Source of the DNA: Neurospora crassa OR74A
Lineage: Eukaryota; Ascomycota; Sordariomycetes; Sordariales; Sordariaceae
Assembly (NCBI RefSeq): GCF_000182925.2
Contig: NC_026503.1
Location: forward strand, 186,001 to 250,000
Direction: 5' to 3'
DNA length: 64,000 bases
Shown here: piece by piece, positions 1 to 12,106 of the stretch
How the letters are laid out: every line of letters starts with the position of its first letter
Position numbering within the stretch: position 1 is the stretch's first letter
Notes under the pieces: model-generated
Seen by the model: the letters and a program-made list of their open reading frames with translations, nothing else
What the model was told of the DNA's origin: nothing
Database searches by the model: none
Translations under genes and position numbers: made by a program

Positions 1-39
1 AGGAAAAGCCACTTTCGTCTCCAGAATGATTTTCATTAT

Positions 40-2520
40 TATTAGCGATTTTCTCCAGTAGTAAGATAATTCTAAATTCTGTTACCTAATAGCGAAATAG
101 GGTTATTAATTCTATAAAGTAACTTTAACTAATAGGGGTAATTTAGAATTTGATTTTTTTAATAGTAAGAATTAATAATACTATTATAAAATTATACACC
201 AGCGTAAACTATTAAAGTTAATAGCGATAGTCGGAGGTAGAAGTTATAAGGGTAGAATTAAAATAAAGGCTAATAAATTCGGCCTAGTTATTAAGGACCC
301 CGAATTGATATATATACTCCCGGTATTGGATATTGTAAGAATACGCCCCCTTAATTCTATATATTCCGAATTCGGTGGTTTAATTAAAATAATATATATC
401 TTCTTTATCGACTAGGTATTAATACTAACCGGTAATATCGAATATACTAGAGCCCTCCGTCGATTTCCTCGTCCAATTAGTTAAAGGAGCCTATAATCGC
501 TATACTATATACTATAATATTCGCTCTAAGAAGGCGGATAATAGTCGGCAATAATCGTTCTAGTATTGCGTTTCTAGTTGAAGAATAATAGGAAGTTTAT
601 TAAGAAGCATACTATTAACTCCCTTATATCGGTATATAAGAAGGAGATTAATAATTATCTAAATAAGTAGGTATTCGGACGCCCGACAAACGAGGTCGAT
701 ATCTTAATTAAAACCTTTATTAAAAACGTTCGTACTAATATCCTAACGACTACTAATTAACTACCGGCCAAAGATCGAGACTACGATACTTACGACAGGT
801 AGGTAAAAAAAAATCGATATTTTTTCCAATTATATACTAGCGCTATATTGAAAGTAACCAAAACAGCCGCTACAAAGAATCGTAGTATATCCCTCGATTC
901 GATAGGAAATATTATTCCAATTGTAGCTAGTAGCCCGGGTTTAATAGTATTTAGCCCAACGGCCGTTAGTGCTATTATCGCCTTATAAAATGTTAAAGAT
1001 ATAGAGATATTAATAACTGCTACTAACGCTATTGGATTTAAATTAATTAAATTGAGTAAATATTAGCTTTAGATATTACGTCCGAACGTATATATTAATC
1101 TTTATTACCTTAATATTGTAAACGAATATAGTCTTACTTCGATTTATATAATTATAGTATTTAAACTAAAGTATAAGTAAATTAACTAAAGTCGCCGCTA
1201 GGACGGGAATAATATTAATATATATAATTATATACTAGGCTCTAGAAAAGAGTGATTTACTATACTAACTATCGATCTCCGGAAAAAGACTTATTCGTAT
1301 AGGAATTTTTTATACAAACCATCCAATTTCTCCTCCTTAATAAATTCAACAATACAACCAGCCTCGCCAACCAAATTAAGGCCTTATAATAGGCCGTACC
1401 GTCGCTCTTCTCTTCGATTCTTGTAGGTACGGAATAGTTGCTTAGTATCGTCGTTGAGTCCGATTAAAACGAAACGGTTGCCGCTGCTATTATTATTAAA
1501 GTATTACTATATTTTAAACTCCTTAACGCGCCTCGATATAATAATATTAATATAATAGTTCGATTAAATTAGGAAGCTATTCGCGCAGCGAGCCTCCCGA
1601 TTAAATAGGCCGGAATAGATATTCAATTCCGGCAGTAGTTAACGAATATATATAAGGATAATTATAATTGTATTTTAACTATTCTAACTAAGGGCTTACA
1701 ATAGTTAAAATAGTAGAAAAAAGTGTCGTGGAATAATACGTAAATTCCCAATTTCTTATACAAAATTACCTCAATCGAATATCCTTTCTACCTCAGCCAA
1801 ATTATTCTATTTCAATATATATATACCTTCTTCGTACGGTTAATGCGCTTTACAAATTAAAAGTACCGTCTTACTATATAATATACTAACGCTCTCGATT
1901 ATATACTATATTATAAGGTAGTATTTATATTATGTAAGGATATTCTTCCCGGCTCTGGAGGTGTATTGATATATATACCCTACCTGCTTATAATAAATTC
2001 GCTCCCGTTCAAATTAATATATTAACCTTTATTATAGTTTTGATTAGGGAAATTGGTAAGCGCGTTACTAAGGAAAGGGGCGATTTTATTAAGTTTAGGT
2101 ATATTAATATTAACGGTATTATCGGCTTTACTAAGGCACGCCTAGAGCAGATCTTTACGTACGAAGCAATTTATAGTATAGTTAAATTAGAAATGCCAAT
2201 ATATATATTTAGCTCACCGTATACGTATAAGTATAGAACAGTTTAGGGTTTTCTTAATTATTTCTCCTATTAAGCCAATATACGATAGCTTCGTTAATCC
2301 CCTCACCGGCCTACCAATCTATTATATCAATACTAACCTTATAATTGGGCTATCCAAACTAACGGCAACGGATATTTACATAATACCATTTATATAATAA
2401 ACCGACGGTGAATAGGTATATAATGAAGAAGGCAAAGATTTTCTCTTTGTAGACTGGTACCTAGGCTTTATATAAATGTCCTGGAAAAGTCTTTTTTTTG
2501 TATCGTTTTACTAACTTTGT
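40..2520. repeat. AT-rich, RIP-degraded repeat block
   Basis: The block is very rich in TA, AT and AA steps, while CA and TG dinucleotides are rare and CG is retained. That pattern is the expected result of repeat-induced point mutation (C to T in CpA context on both strands), which in Pezizomycotina targets duplicated DNA such as transposons. No convincing open frame remains; the best is a 68-codon stretch at 2040-2246 that I cannot assign. It is a fossil of a once-repeated sequence. I cannot tell the element family, and the left edge may extend beyond the window. The composition changes abruptly near 2520, which marks the right boundary. Confidence 0.8.
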
Positions 2521-2526
2521 CATTTT

Positions 2527-2745
2527 TGCAGGTGATGCCCGGGCATAACTAGCAATACAGTACGACGAATACTAATAATCTATATACGTATCTAGCGCGG
2601 CGGCTACTAGTAATCGAACTACTTAGTACGTATATCGGGATCGTATGGGAAGTGCACTGGCCAGCCGGGTGCAGGGCAGGGCGCGGGTGCCCGGGCAGGG
2701 AGCGGGTATAGGGCAGGGCACGGGTTAGGGTTATGTATGGCACCG
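2527..2745. repeat. G-rich CCGGGCA/GGGCAGGG patch at the edge of the RIP block
   Basis: Immediately right of the AT-rich block there is a strand-biased G-rich stretch (about 2656-2725) built from variants of GGGCAGGG, GGGTGCCCGGGC and GGGCACGGG. A related GCCCGGGCAT lies near 2537. Strand-asymmetric G-rich subterminal repeats are common at the ends of hAT-superfamily DNA transposons, so this may be an element edge, but no terminal inverted repeat or target-site duplication could be paired up here. It could also be simple low-complexity DNA. Confidence 0.25.
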
Positions 2746-2799
2746 ACCAGGAATCTGGGGGTACCTAGGCCTGGTATTTGGGCTTACAGTATATAAACG

Positions 2800-2962
2800 T
2801 TTACCCTGTCCTAATATTCATTTAATGTCCAATGAACGGTTGATGTGCTATAAACGTTTAGAAATCCCAACGTTTAGTGGGGCAGGAACGCTTGGTGGGC
2901 TCAAACGTTTATCCGTTCAAACGATTAGGTACATCCAAACGTTTATTTGTCTAAACGCTTGG
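2800..2962. repeat. Cluster of about eight AAACGTTTA-like motifs
   Basis: Within about 160 bp the palindromic core AACGTT or one-base variants recur near 2803, 2850, 2869, 2888, 2904, 2918, 2936 and 2953. Most are flanked by A or CA on the left and TA or TT on the right. Spacing is irregular (about 14-50 bp), so this is not a simple tandem array. The cluster lies about 530 bp upstream of the MFS transporter start. It could be subterminal repeats of a dead transposon or a clustered binding site; nothing in the sequence decides between them. Confidence 0.55.
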
Positions 2963-3420
2963 AAATTTTCGAACAGCCACTACACAGTTCAGAAATTTAC
3001 CAACATTTACGACCCCCCAACAGTCGTTTGACAGTGGATTTGCTGTTCGCTAGACCCCCCCCTTCCCGGTACGGACCTCACTGACCCGCATGTCCACGGG
3101 TACGTTGATGTGCCCGCCCTATTCCCTTGCCCGCCATCGCCTTCCTGCCGCGCACTACATTGATTACCTCTGATGGAGGGGATTGGCCAATTAGAGAGCT
3201 CTCCCAAGGCCTAGAACAGCGAATTGTCGCATTGCAGATTTTGTGCATGAACCGGCTCGCCCTCCACTGGCTGGTCAAGAGGCTTTTCCAGGGCCGGGCA
3301 TTTATCAGGGTACAGAACTGAAAGATACCAGGACGGGAGTCAGGATTTGATATCAACTCAGGTTCCATCCCATTCGTCCCTCTTGCCCTTCATTTTACTG
3401 ACGATAACCACTCTCTTTCC

Positions 3421-3471
3421 TTTTTTTCTTTCTTTTTTTCTTTCTTTTTGGTCAAAAAAAAAGAAAGAAAG
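3421..3471. other. Polypyrimidine/polypurine inverted stretch in the probable 5' leader
   Basis: A run of T with interspersed C (TTTCTTTC) is followed, after GGTC, by a run of A with GAAAG, giving a short snap-back inverted repeat. It ends 18 bp before the ATG of the MFS gene, so it probably lies in the transcript leader or core promoter. Pyrimidine-rich stretches near transcription starts are usual in filamentous fungi. A regulatory effect is possible but not shown. Confidence 0.35.
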
Positions 3472-3488
3472 GGAAAAGAAGCGCCAAG

Positions 3489-4464
3489 ATGACGCGAAGC
3501 CAGAGGAGCTCAACTTTGGACTCTGCAAGACCCTTGCTCAGCCACCATGACACCGAAGACGATTTGTTATGGCAGCAGCGGTCGCGATATCACGGCACAG
3601 ACGCTACGGTAGCCCGTGCACCGCACGTCAACGACGGCAACAATGTTGGTGATGACAATGATGGTGATGATGACGGGTTGGAGGATTATATCAGCCACTT
3701 TGACGACGACCCGGATAACCCGCAAAACTGGCCGGCGTCATTCAAATGGAGTGTGGTGGCTTTATTGGCCATGACGGCTTTTAGTGTGTACGTGCACCCG
3801 CATGATTCTCACAGTTCACATCATATTCATCTTATCCCCAATTGTACAACGCTGACATTCTATGCTTCCAGCACATTCAACTGCATCTCCCTCGTCCCCC
3901 TCGCCCCCTCCATTGTCCGCTCCCTCACCCCTCCACCTGCCCCTTCCGACGGGACGGACTCTTCCCTTCCACCACCCGCCAACCTCAAATCCGCCTCCGT
4001 CCTCCTCGTCACCATCTGGGAGCTAGGCGAGGCCGCCGGTCCTTTACTCATCGCCCCGCTCTCGGAGCTTTTCGGGCGCTACCCAACCCTCAACATCACC
4101 AACCTCCTCCTCATTTTGTTCACCATCCTCACCGCCACCGCCACTTCGGTGCCCACGCTCATCTTGTCGCGATGCCTGACGGGCATGGCAGTCGCTTCGA
4201 ACGTGCTCAACCCCGCCATCGTGGGGGACATGTTTCCCTCCGATCAGCGAGGGAGCGCCATGTCGCTCATCTTCATTGCGCCGCTTATCGGGGGCGCGGT
4301 CGGGCCAGCGATCTCGAGTGCCGTGGCGGAAAGCGTAGGGTGGAGGAAGGTGGTGTGGGGGGTGGTGGGTTTGAGCACCATTTGCGAGCTTCTGTTTCTG
4401 TGTTTGTTCAAGGAGACGTATAAAGTGGCGATTGTGAGGAGGAGGGTGATGCGGGAGAAGCACA

Positions 4465-4495
<31 letters not shown>

Positions 4496-5369
4496 GTTTC
4501 GCGCGGCGAATGCGCATTTGGACATGAGCACGGGCAACTTGAAAAGAGGCAAAAAAAGCCAGCGCGAGGAGTGGAGGAAACTGAGGGATTCGGTGTTGAG
4601 GCCATTCTTGGTGGTGTTTGGGTCCGGACTGTTGATGGCATTGAGCTTGTTGGGGTCCGTCACGTTTTCGTATTTTTACGTGGTTAGTGTGACGTTGCCG
4701 GAGATTCTGGAGGACAAGTATGGGCTGTCGGGCGCGGTGAAGGGGTTGTGTTTTATGGGGTTTAGTACGGTTTTCCCTTTCATTCTCTTCGTTTCTCACC
4801 ATGTTCGACGACATACTAACGCAACTTCAACAGCCGTCGGCTCCTTCCTCGCCGTCCTAATCTGCAACGCCTTCCTCGACCGTATTTACATCGCCCTCCG
4901 TGATCGCGACGCCGCCCTCACCCAGCCTTGTTCCCCGGACGATTGCCTACCCAAGGAAAAACCAGAATACCGCCTCCCGCTCACCATCCTCGGCGCCTTC
5001 AGCATGCCTTTCGCCATCACCTTTTACGGCTGGGTCGCCGAGCTTTCGCTTCCGCTCCCTTTCTTGCTCATTGCTTGTGGGCTGATTGGCGCCAACACCA
5101 TGATGACGCTGATCCCGCTGATGGCCTACGTGGTGGATGCGTTTGGCTTGTTCTCGGCCAGTGCCATGACGGGTGTGATTGTGAGTAGATGTCTGATGGG
5201 CACGTTCTTGCCCTTGGCAGCGGCGCCGCTGGTGGATGCGTTTGGGTATGGATGGGGGTTCATGGTCTTTGGAGTCATGAGTGGCGCGTTGGCGCCGATT
5301 AGTGTGGTGGTGTTTAGGTATGGAGAGAGGTGGAGGCAGTTTTGCAAGTATAGCAGGGTGGAGCAGTAG
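3489..5369 (+). CDS. MFS transporter, DHA1-type drug:H+ antiporter
   Basis: Predicted plasma-membrane exporter using the proton gradient. The protein has an acidic, disordered N-terminus (about 75 residues), the NPQNWP element common just before the first helix in fungal drug-efflux MFS proteins, then about 12 membrane segments with a charged central loop that holds a serine run encoded by AGC repeats (near 4466-4493). Family landmarks include the ELFGRYP loop after helix 2 and a GDMFPSDQRG-type segment after helix 4. Two introns are inferred: 3788-3871 (84 nt, donor GTACGT, branch GCTGAC, acceptor CAG) and 4765-4833 (69 nt, branch CTAAC). Splicing gives 575 residues and restores continuous helices. 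Both introns are multiples of three and stop-free, so unspliced RNA would still be open for 626 codons. The start at 3489 is the first in-frame ATG after the pyrimidine-rich leader. The substrate cannot be named. Confidence 0.85.
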
Positions 5370-7148
5370 GGGTTGTTAGGTGTGGAAGATGGGATCTGTT
5401 GATGACATGCGATTGGGATACGATATGGATTGGATATGGGATACGATGGAATATGGACGCACAAAAGCACAGGATGGGAAAAGTTGGGGATTTGGTTTGC
5501 ATGATTAACGACTGGACGATAAAAAGTTGGGTGGGATCATAAAAGACAAAAGTTTTGGCTTGCTTCTCGAAGGGGAGGGATGCGCATTCATTTCCCTGTA
5601 ATGGAGTTTGGGGGTTTTGTTAAACCAAAAGAGAAAAGCTAAAGGTGTCTTTCACTGCCATGTGGCTTTCACAATTTCTCCTGCAAACCTAGGTAGGAAA
5701 TCGATCACTGTTGAAGACAATGCTGATGTCGTCGTCGTGGCTGTCGGTCTTGGCGGACATTTTCACATGAGAACCGCATACTGCCAAGATGAGCAAAAAC
5801 CGTACAAATTTGCCAATGAAGTAACCGGCCGTCTACATAACAGTATTTGTAAGTGCGCCCTTGTTGGTTGCCTTTGACAAATACACAGCCCACGGATCAA
5901 CTAGAATAGAAGTTGTTGTCGTGACCCGGCACCACCGGCCTTTTGGGGCTTAGATCGGATGTCCATGTCATGTAACACGGCCCCTGGCGGCCCATCAGGG
6001 AACATCCGTGGAGTCCGGGGTCCGTAGCTCCGGAGAGTCGGAGAAGACGGGTGTGTTCCAAGTTTCAGAATGCCGTCTCAAAACCGAACGACTTCCGTTC
6101 CGGTCCCTCTTGCTCCGGCCTTTGTAATGTGGCCATCTCTCTCGTATTTTGATGCGTCCTTCGTAGGCCAAGGACGTTGAAATTGCATGGCTGGGTCTAG
6201 GTTACTTCTAGGCTTCGTAACAGATACCCAACCACCCTGGGACAGAGTTTTGCTAGCTTCAGGAGGCGCTGATCAATTGGCGCGCTACGTGTACACTACT
6301 AGGTACCTAATTGCCGTCGCTGAGGCATCGCTTTGTGAACACGGTGATGATTGGGCTGGTTGGTAGTATGCGCAACCGTTCTGGGAAACAGGGCTATACA
6401 ACTAGGTAGTGTAGACTAAGTCTGCGATTCCTACTATTGAATGGAAAATGGAATTGGAAGATCACATGTGTTCCTTGGAAGAAGGTAACCTGGCGATCAG
6501 TAGGTGATCCGGAGCTCTGGGTAGGTAGTGGTGGGCAGCCATTCAGCGGTGGATGGATGCCGCCATAGGTCGGGTAGAACAAGCACTGTACCTCTAGTGT
6601 ACATACATAGCAGGGATACCCCACTACAGAATACGCAGTACAATGGGATGGGGATCCAATGTGCCAAGCACGCCGCCCTGGAAATGGTTCCTGCCCCATG
6701 ACGCACTTGGGTTTTGCACCGCTTCCCGCCGTACGGCAGTACCTCCCGTCTACACTACGGCAGTACTTTGGAGTGGACAAGAGAAGACCAACAAAAAATG
6801 AAAAGGATCAACATGGCGACCTACGCATTCTTGATTCCATCTCAACAAGGCCAATTGGGACCATGCCATTGCCCCAGAAAAGAATTGGACCTCTAAAACC
6901 CATGCCCGCCCTGTTATCCACGAGTCACGACTCCACGCCCAAGTCACTCGTACTGTCCCTCCCTGCAAAAAGTTGCGACTAGAGACGGAAGAATCCGCAG
7001 AAGCCGCCGTTTGATCTTCCCTTCTTTTTTTTTTCCGTCTTTTTTTTTTTTTCCTCTTTTCCTTTTTCTCTTTTTTTTTGCTATCTCCTCAACACGCCCA
7101 AGTCATCGTCACACAACAGGTCGACAGTCGTCCGCTCACTCGCTCGCC
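5370..7148. other. Intergenic, no gene recognised
   Basis: About 1.8 kb between the MFS gene and the ArAE-like gene. Only short shadow frames are present and none has recognisable protein features. It holds one ACCTAGGTAGG element near 5690 and a T-rich run at 7020-7080, just before the next gene, that probably belongs to its promoter or leader. Confidence 0.5.
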
Positions 7149-10100
7149 ATGGCAGAACAACAGGATGCCGGCGACCCGAGGCGGCGACAGACTCGCGACT
7201 ATCCCGATTCGCCCATCTCGGTAGAAGAAGGCTTTGCGACAGCCACCACCCTCGCTTCCCGACACCAGCAACAACAACAACAACAACAGCAGCAGCAGCA
7301 GCAGCACGAATATGAACATGAACCACCACCAACCCCACGATTACCCGACGACGATGGCGATGATGGCCTTACCACCGATACCGACAGCGACACCGACGAT
7401 GACATGCGCGTCCGCACCAATGTTACCAATGTCGCCCCAAATCCAGTTCCGCAGAAGCCAAGCAAGAAGGCCGGCTGGCTGGCCGCCATGGCTGCTAAGC
7501 TGGGTCTCGACATGCCCACAGTCATCACCATGTTCAAGTACGTCGTGCCCGAGTTCAGTAGCAGGTAGGTAGCTATACAAGATACTAACAACACACAGAG
7601 GCTCCCTGCCCCCTACCATCGGCATCGCCATGTGCCAGTCCCACACCATCGCCATCTACTTCGGCACCGTCGGCTACCTCGTTCCCATCGTCTCCGTCCT
7701 GGCCATTGCCATCCTCCCCCGCGGCAAATTTCTCATGAACTTGGTCCTGAACCTTCTCGCCATCTGCTTCGGCTCCGCCGTCTCCATGCTCGCCCTCTAT
7801 AGCGCCGTCAAGGCCCGCGAACACACCACACCCAAAGACGCCCCAGTTTCCGCGCTGCCGACCTACAACTCGAGCCAGAGCGCGGTCTGTGCCGTCTGGC
7901 TGTTTTTCAACATCTGGCTGGGAAACGTGGTCAGGGCCAAGATGCCGGCCTTCAACATCTCCATTATTATCTACAGTATCCTGGTCAACATCGCTGCCAC
8001 TTTCGGCCCCATCATGACCACCATGGCCGCCGCCCAGCACTTTGTACAGCAGCTGTTGACAGGCATGTTGCTGGCTATGGCCATTGCCTCGGCTGTCAAC
8101 CTCTTCATCTTCCCCGTCAGCAGCCGTCTGGTGGTCTTCAAAGAGTTTGCGGGCGCCATTGGCCTGCTGCGAAAGACGGCTTCCCTGCAAAAGGCTTACC
8201 TGGCCAGTCTCGAGTCGGAGGATATGTTCGCGCCTGCTACGAGAACTGATACCTGGGCGAGGAAGGAGGCCAAAAAGGCTGAGAAGGGGAATCGAAAGCC
8301 AAGAATCACCAAGGAGGCCAAGGCTGCGAAAGCGCTGGGCGAGACTGCCGCTGCCCTACGAGAACTCTCTGGAAAGTTGCATGCCGACATGGGCTTTGCC
8401 AAGAGAGACATTGCCTGGGGAAGGCTGGACGCCTCAGATCTCAGCCACATATTTACCCTGTTGAGGAACGTGTACATTCCTGTTTTGGGCATGACTACCA
8501 TCATCGACATTTTCAAGCGCGTCTCCGAGACCCAGGGGTGGTACACAGAAGAAGACACGCCACCCGAGGTGGTAGCCGAGAAGGAGATCGAAAAGCGGGT
8601 ATGGAACGAAGTTATGAAGCAGATGCACGAGCCCTTCGAAATTCTCTCCGAAGCCATCGACAAAGGTCTCCAACACGCCGCCCTCCAGCTGGACTTCACC
8701 CCACGCCCCAAGAAATCCAAAACTGCCGACATTGAGGAAAAGGCCGGCCAGCCCCTGCAGCCTGGCGACTTGGGATATGCGCAGGTGATCCACGAGAAGG
8801 TGGCAGCCTTTTACGCCAAAAAGGGTGAGCTTCTCAAGATTTGGGTCAAGGAAAAGGGTCTGATCTACGACGAAGAAGGCTTTACCGCCCACGACACCAT
8901 CCCTCTCGAGCGCCAAAAGCGCGACCAAGCACAGCTGAACATCTTGCTTTACATGGAAAACCTCATGCACGCTTCGGGCAACGCCGTCTACGAGTTCGCT
9001 GCCTACGCCGATTCCAAGGTCGAAGACGGCACCATGTCGCGCAAGCGGTTAATCATGCCGGGTTTCAGGCGCTTGGAGAAGTGGTTCCTTGCTGTTTTGC
9101 GGAATGAGGACTCGACAGCCGAGGGATCGCCTGACCTTTCGGAGAGCAGCAACACGATTGTGAGCTTTGGCGATGGTTTCAACAACAACAAGAAGGACCC
9201 CGAACACCTCCCGCCCGCTACTGCGTGGGAACGCTTCGGCAACCGCCTCCGCAAGATCTCAAAGTTCTTTGGGTCAGAAGAATCCGCTTTCGGCTTCCGT
9301 GTCGCTTGCGCCACCATGTCGATTGGCATCGTCGCCTACCTCAAGGAAACCCAGGCCTTCTTCCGCGAGCAGCGCCTCGTCTGGGCCATGATCATGGTAG
9401 CCATTGGCATGACCATGACTTCTGGCCAGTCGTTGTTTGGCTTCATTTGCCGTACATGTGGCACGGTGGCGGGCATGGTCTTGTCGCTGATCGTGTGGTA
9501 TATCGTTGACGGACATCCGCCAGGTGTCATTGTCTTTTTGATGTTGAGCATCTTCCTGTGTTATTACTTCTTTCTAAAGTATCCCCGGTTTGTGCCCGCG
9601 GTCATGATCACTGTTGTCACGCAGGTCATGATCATCGGCTACGAGTTGCAGGTGGGCATGATTGGAAGGGCGGCGGCGGAGAGAACCGGGCAACCTGTAT
9701 ACGAGTGAGTTGTCCATCTTTTCCTTCTTGTCAAAGTATTCACTAACAGTGTCCGCAGAATCTACCTCCTGGGCCCCTACCGCCTTGCTTGCGTCGCTGG
9801 TGGCTGTCTCGTCGCCTTTATCTGGACCATCTTCCCCTCGCCACTTACCGATCGGACCTGGCTCCGCCGCGACCTCTCAGCAACCCTCTACCTCGTTGCC
9901 AACTACTCGTCCATCATCAACTCCACCCTACAAACCAAGCTTACCGAACAGGCAGGCGACGTCAACATCAAGGGAACCCCCGCCCACCAGCTCTTCAAAT
10001 TCCGATCCAAGATCTTTGGCAAGCTGATGATGCTTATCCCCTCCATGTCTCAGCATTCGGAGTGGCAAAAGTGGGAACCCACTATCGGCGGCAGGTTTCC

Positions 10101-11202
10101 CAGGGAAGTTTATGATGAGATTATTCTGAGGACCAATCGCATGGTGGCCTATCTGACGCTTATGAGCTATACGATTACGAACCCGATTCATGCCCCGACC
10201 AAGATGAAACCGTATGCTTCGCAAAACCAGATTGCCAGCCCGCGCGCCTCGTCGGTGGCCGTGTATCCCAAGTGGGACAATCAGGTTGCGGAACTGGTCA
10301 TGACCTTGGAGCCGACACACCACACAATCCTGTCTACCTTGACTCTGCTCTCCAACTCGTTACTTTCCGGGCAGAGTCTCCCACCATTCATGCCCCTCCC
10401 GCGTCCCTACGACATAACCCGCCGCCTCATTCGCCTCGGAACAACCAGTCCACTCCGCAGCCACCCCGCAAGCCCTTATGCATCCGGCGCCGAATCCGAC
10501 TCCGACTCCGAAGACGACGACGCCGAGGATGACGTCTACAACGAGCCCGAGCCATTCAAGTTGATGGACTCGCGCTCCGGCGAAGACGACTACGAGCAAG
10601 TTAAGCGCGAAATCAGCTACTTTTCTTCTCACAGCCACGACACCCGCCACCAGTCTCTCTCCCAAGCTGCCAACCCTAACGCCACCACCCCCTCTCCTGC
10701 CCAATCCCCCGGTGCCTCTCCTTCGGGTTCTGCCCATCTGGCGTTTTCCTTTCCTCCAGGGATCCAGACCCATTCACCCACGCACAGCCGCAACCCATCG
10801 TTTTCAAGACCCAGGGCGTTTTCGCCTTCGCACTCGCGCGCTCACTCGCGCGCTCCAACGTCGCGGGCGCACTCGAGGGCTCATAGCCGCGCGCGCTCAG
10901 TGCAGCAGACGAACCAAAACCTTCTTGAGGGTCTACTTCAGGATGAACCGGGTTACGCAGAGTTTGCTGTTCTCCAAGTGTGCACGGGCCTGGTGTGCGA
11001 TGATCTTGAGGGGCTGGTCAAGGCGGTGATTAGTCTTGTGGGCGTAGTGGATTTCAGCTTTCGCGTGGATCGGAGTGAGGAGGAGGTGCATTTGGGAAGG
11101 AGGGCCAGTTTGGCGAGGAAGATGAGGGAGGTGAAGAGGATGGGGACGATTGGAAGGGGGAAAGGGAAGGGGAAGGGAAAGGAAAAGGCGAAGGCGCAGT
11201 GA
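7149..11202 (+). CDS. Aromatic acid exporter-like (ArAE_2 / DUF2421) membrane protein
   Basis: Large fungal membrane protein of the family annotated as putative ER transporter or brefeldin-A-sensitivity-related (ArAE_2_N plus DUF2421 regions); the substrate is unknown. Exons 7149-7537, 7599-9704 and 9759-11202 join to 1312 residues. The introns are 61 nt (donor GTACGT, branch TACTAAC) and 54 nt (donor GTGAGT, branch CACTAAC). Order: disordered N-terminus with a glutamine run from CAA/CAG repeats (near 7266-7305); the family signature MFKGSLPPTIGIA created by the first splice; a first block of about six helices; a charged cytosolic region (about 310-640); a second block of about six helices containing SGQSLFGFICRTCGTV; then a long C-terminal part with an acidic stretch, RAHS-type repeats (about 10830-10900) and a lysine-rich tail. 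The ATG at 7149 follows a CGCTCGCC leader. An in-frame codon lies further upstream but within the T-rich leader. Confidence 0.85.
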
Positions 11203-11710
11203 GGCCTGAGGGAGAGAGATAAGTATGGAGAGAACCAACTGAGGATTCATGAGGGGAAGAGACGAATTATTAATACCCAAACTACCTTGAGGTAGTCAGT
11301 CAGTCAGTCACATATTATGACTTACGTTGGGACTGGATTGGAGTGGAGTGGCATGGACGCAAAGAAAGGCGTTCGTTCCTGGTGCATTTTCCAGCTCGGC
11401 ATATTTTCTACGAAGGGATTGATTCATGGCTGATGTCCAGCAACGTCATTACGCCCCCCATATCATATTGTACATGTCGTCACTTGGGATCGGATCTATG
11501 CTAATATTTCCATGGATGATGGAATTTCAAGTTCATTTGTTACATATCTTACGTTACCTACCCTACTCATCTACCTAATTACTTACTTTATATATAGTTT
11601 ACGCAGATATAAGAAACGAAGAGAAGAAGAGAAGAATCTAATGATATTTAATGTTCGTACATTCAAGAGATGAAGCCGCGAGAAGGTGTTCAGTTCCTTC
11701 TGTGTTATGA

Positions 11711-11747
11711 ACTAGACTAGACTAGACTAGACTACACTAGACTAGAG
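11711..11747. repeat. Short TAGAC tandem repeat
   Basis: About seven near-perfect copies of the pentamer ACTAG/TAGAC, one with a base change, ending in a TAGAGGTA motif. It sits just left of a MITE. Confidence 0.8.
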
Positions 11748-11785
11748 GTAGAGATGTCGGTCGTCAACTTGGCGTGTTACTGTTA

Positions 11786-12070
11786 CAGTCCAGTACTGGT
11801 TTGTTTGTTAGTTCGACACCTCGTGTCAACTTTCTTATGCATTTTCATAGCTAGTCAATACGTGATCTCATCTTAAATACGCTGATTCTAATATTCAAAA
11901 TGCAAGATTAAGCCCTGCCAGCACCTTTATATATTTGAATCAGACATTTCGATTTCTTCTTACGAGGTTTAGGATCACTCGGGATAGATTTCGTCACGTA
12001 CATAGTATATAGAGTACAGTACCTACAGTACCTAGCGTACCGAGCTAACAAACAAACCAGTACTGGACTG
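11786..12070 (+). mobile_element. MITE copy A, Tc1/mariner-type, 31-bp TIRs, TA target-site duplication
   Basis: A 285-bp non-coding element. The left end begins CAGTCCAGTACTGG and the right end is its reverse complement; about 30 terminal bases match with a single mismatch (TTAGTTCG versus the complement of CGAGCTAA). The dinucleotide TA flanks both ends (11784-11785 and 12071-12072), as expected for the Tc1/mariner/pogo superfamily. The interior is AT-rich with no open frame, so it needs a transposase from elsewhere. A second copy in the same orientation lies at 18695-18976. Unusually, the copy is also flanked by an imperfect direct repeat (11751-11780 and 12073-12106, both containing TCAACTTGG and GTGTTAC). 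Confidence 0.9.
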
Positions 12071-12106
12071 TAGAGGTGTCGGTAGGTAATCAACTTGGTG
12101 TGTTAC

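Noticed and set aside
2040-2246. 68-codon frame inside the RIP block as a gene
   Set aside because: Lies wholly in degraded repeat DNA with skewed composition; treated as part of the fossil.
3842-4423. 193-codon second plus-strand frame overlapping the MFS gene
   Set aside because: Arg/Pro/His-rich out-of-phase shadow.
4044-4814. 256-codon minus-strand frame opposite the MFS gene
   Set aside because: Shadow of a GC-rich coding strand; composition is His/Arg/Pro-rich and the plus strand encodes a clear transporter.
7081-8190. Minus-strand frames with poly-Ala, poly-Val and poly-Cys opposite the ArAE-like gene
   Set aside because: Produced by the CAA/CAG repeat and antisense GC bias.
11711-11747. 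CRISPR-like or satellite array
   Set aside because: Only a 5-bp tandem repeat with no spacers; the organism is a fungus.
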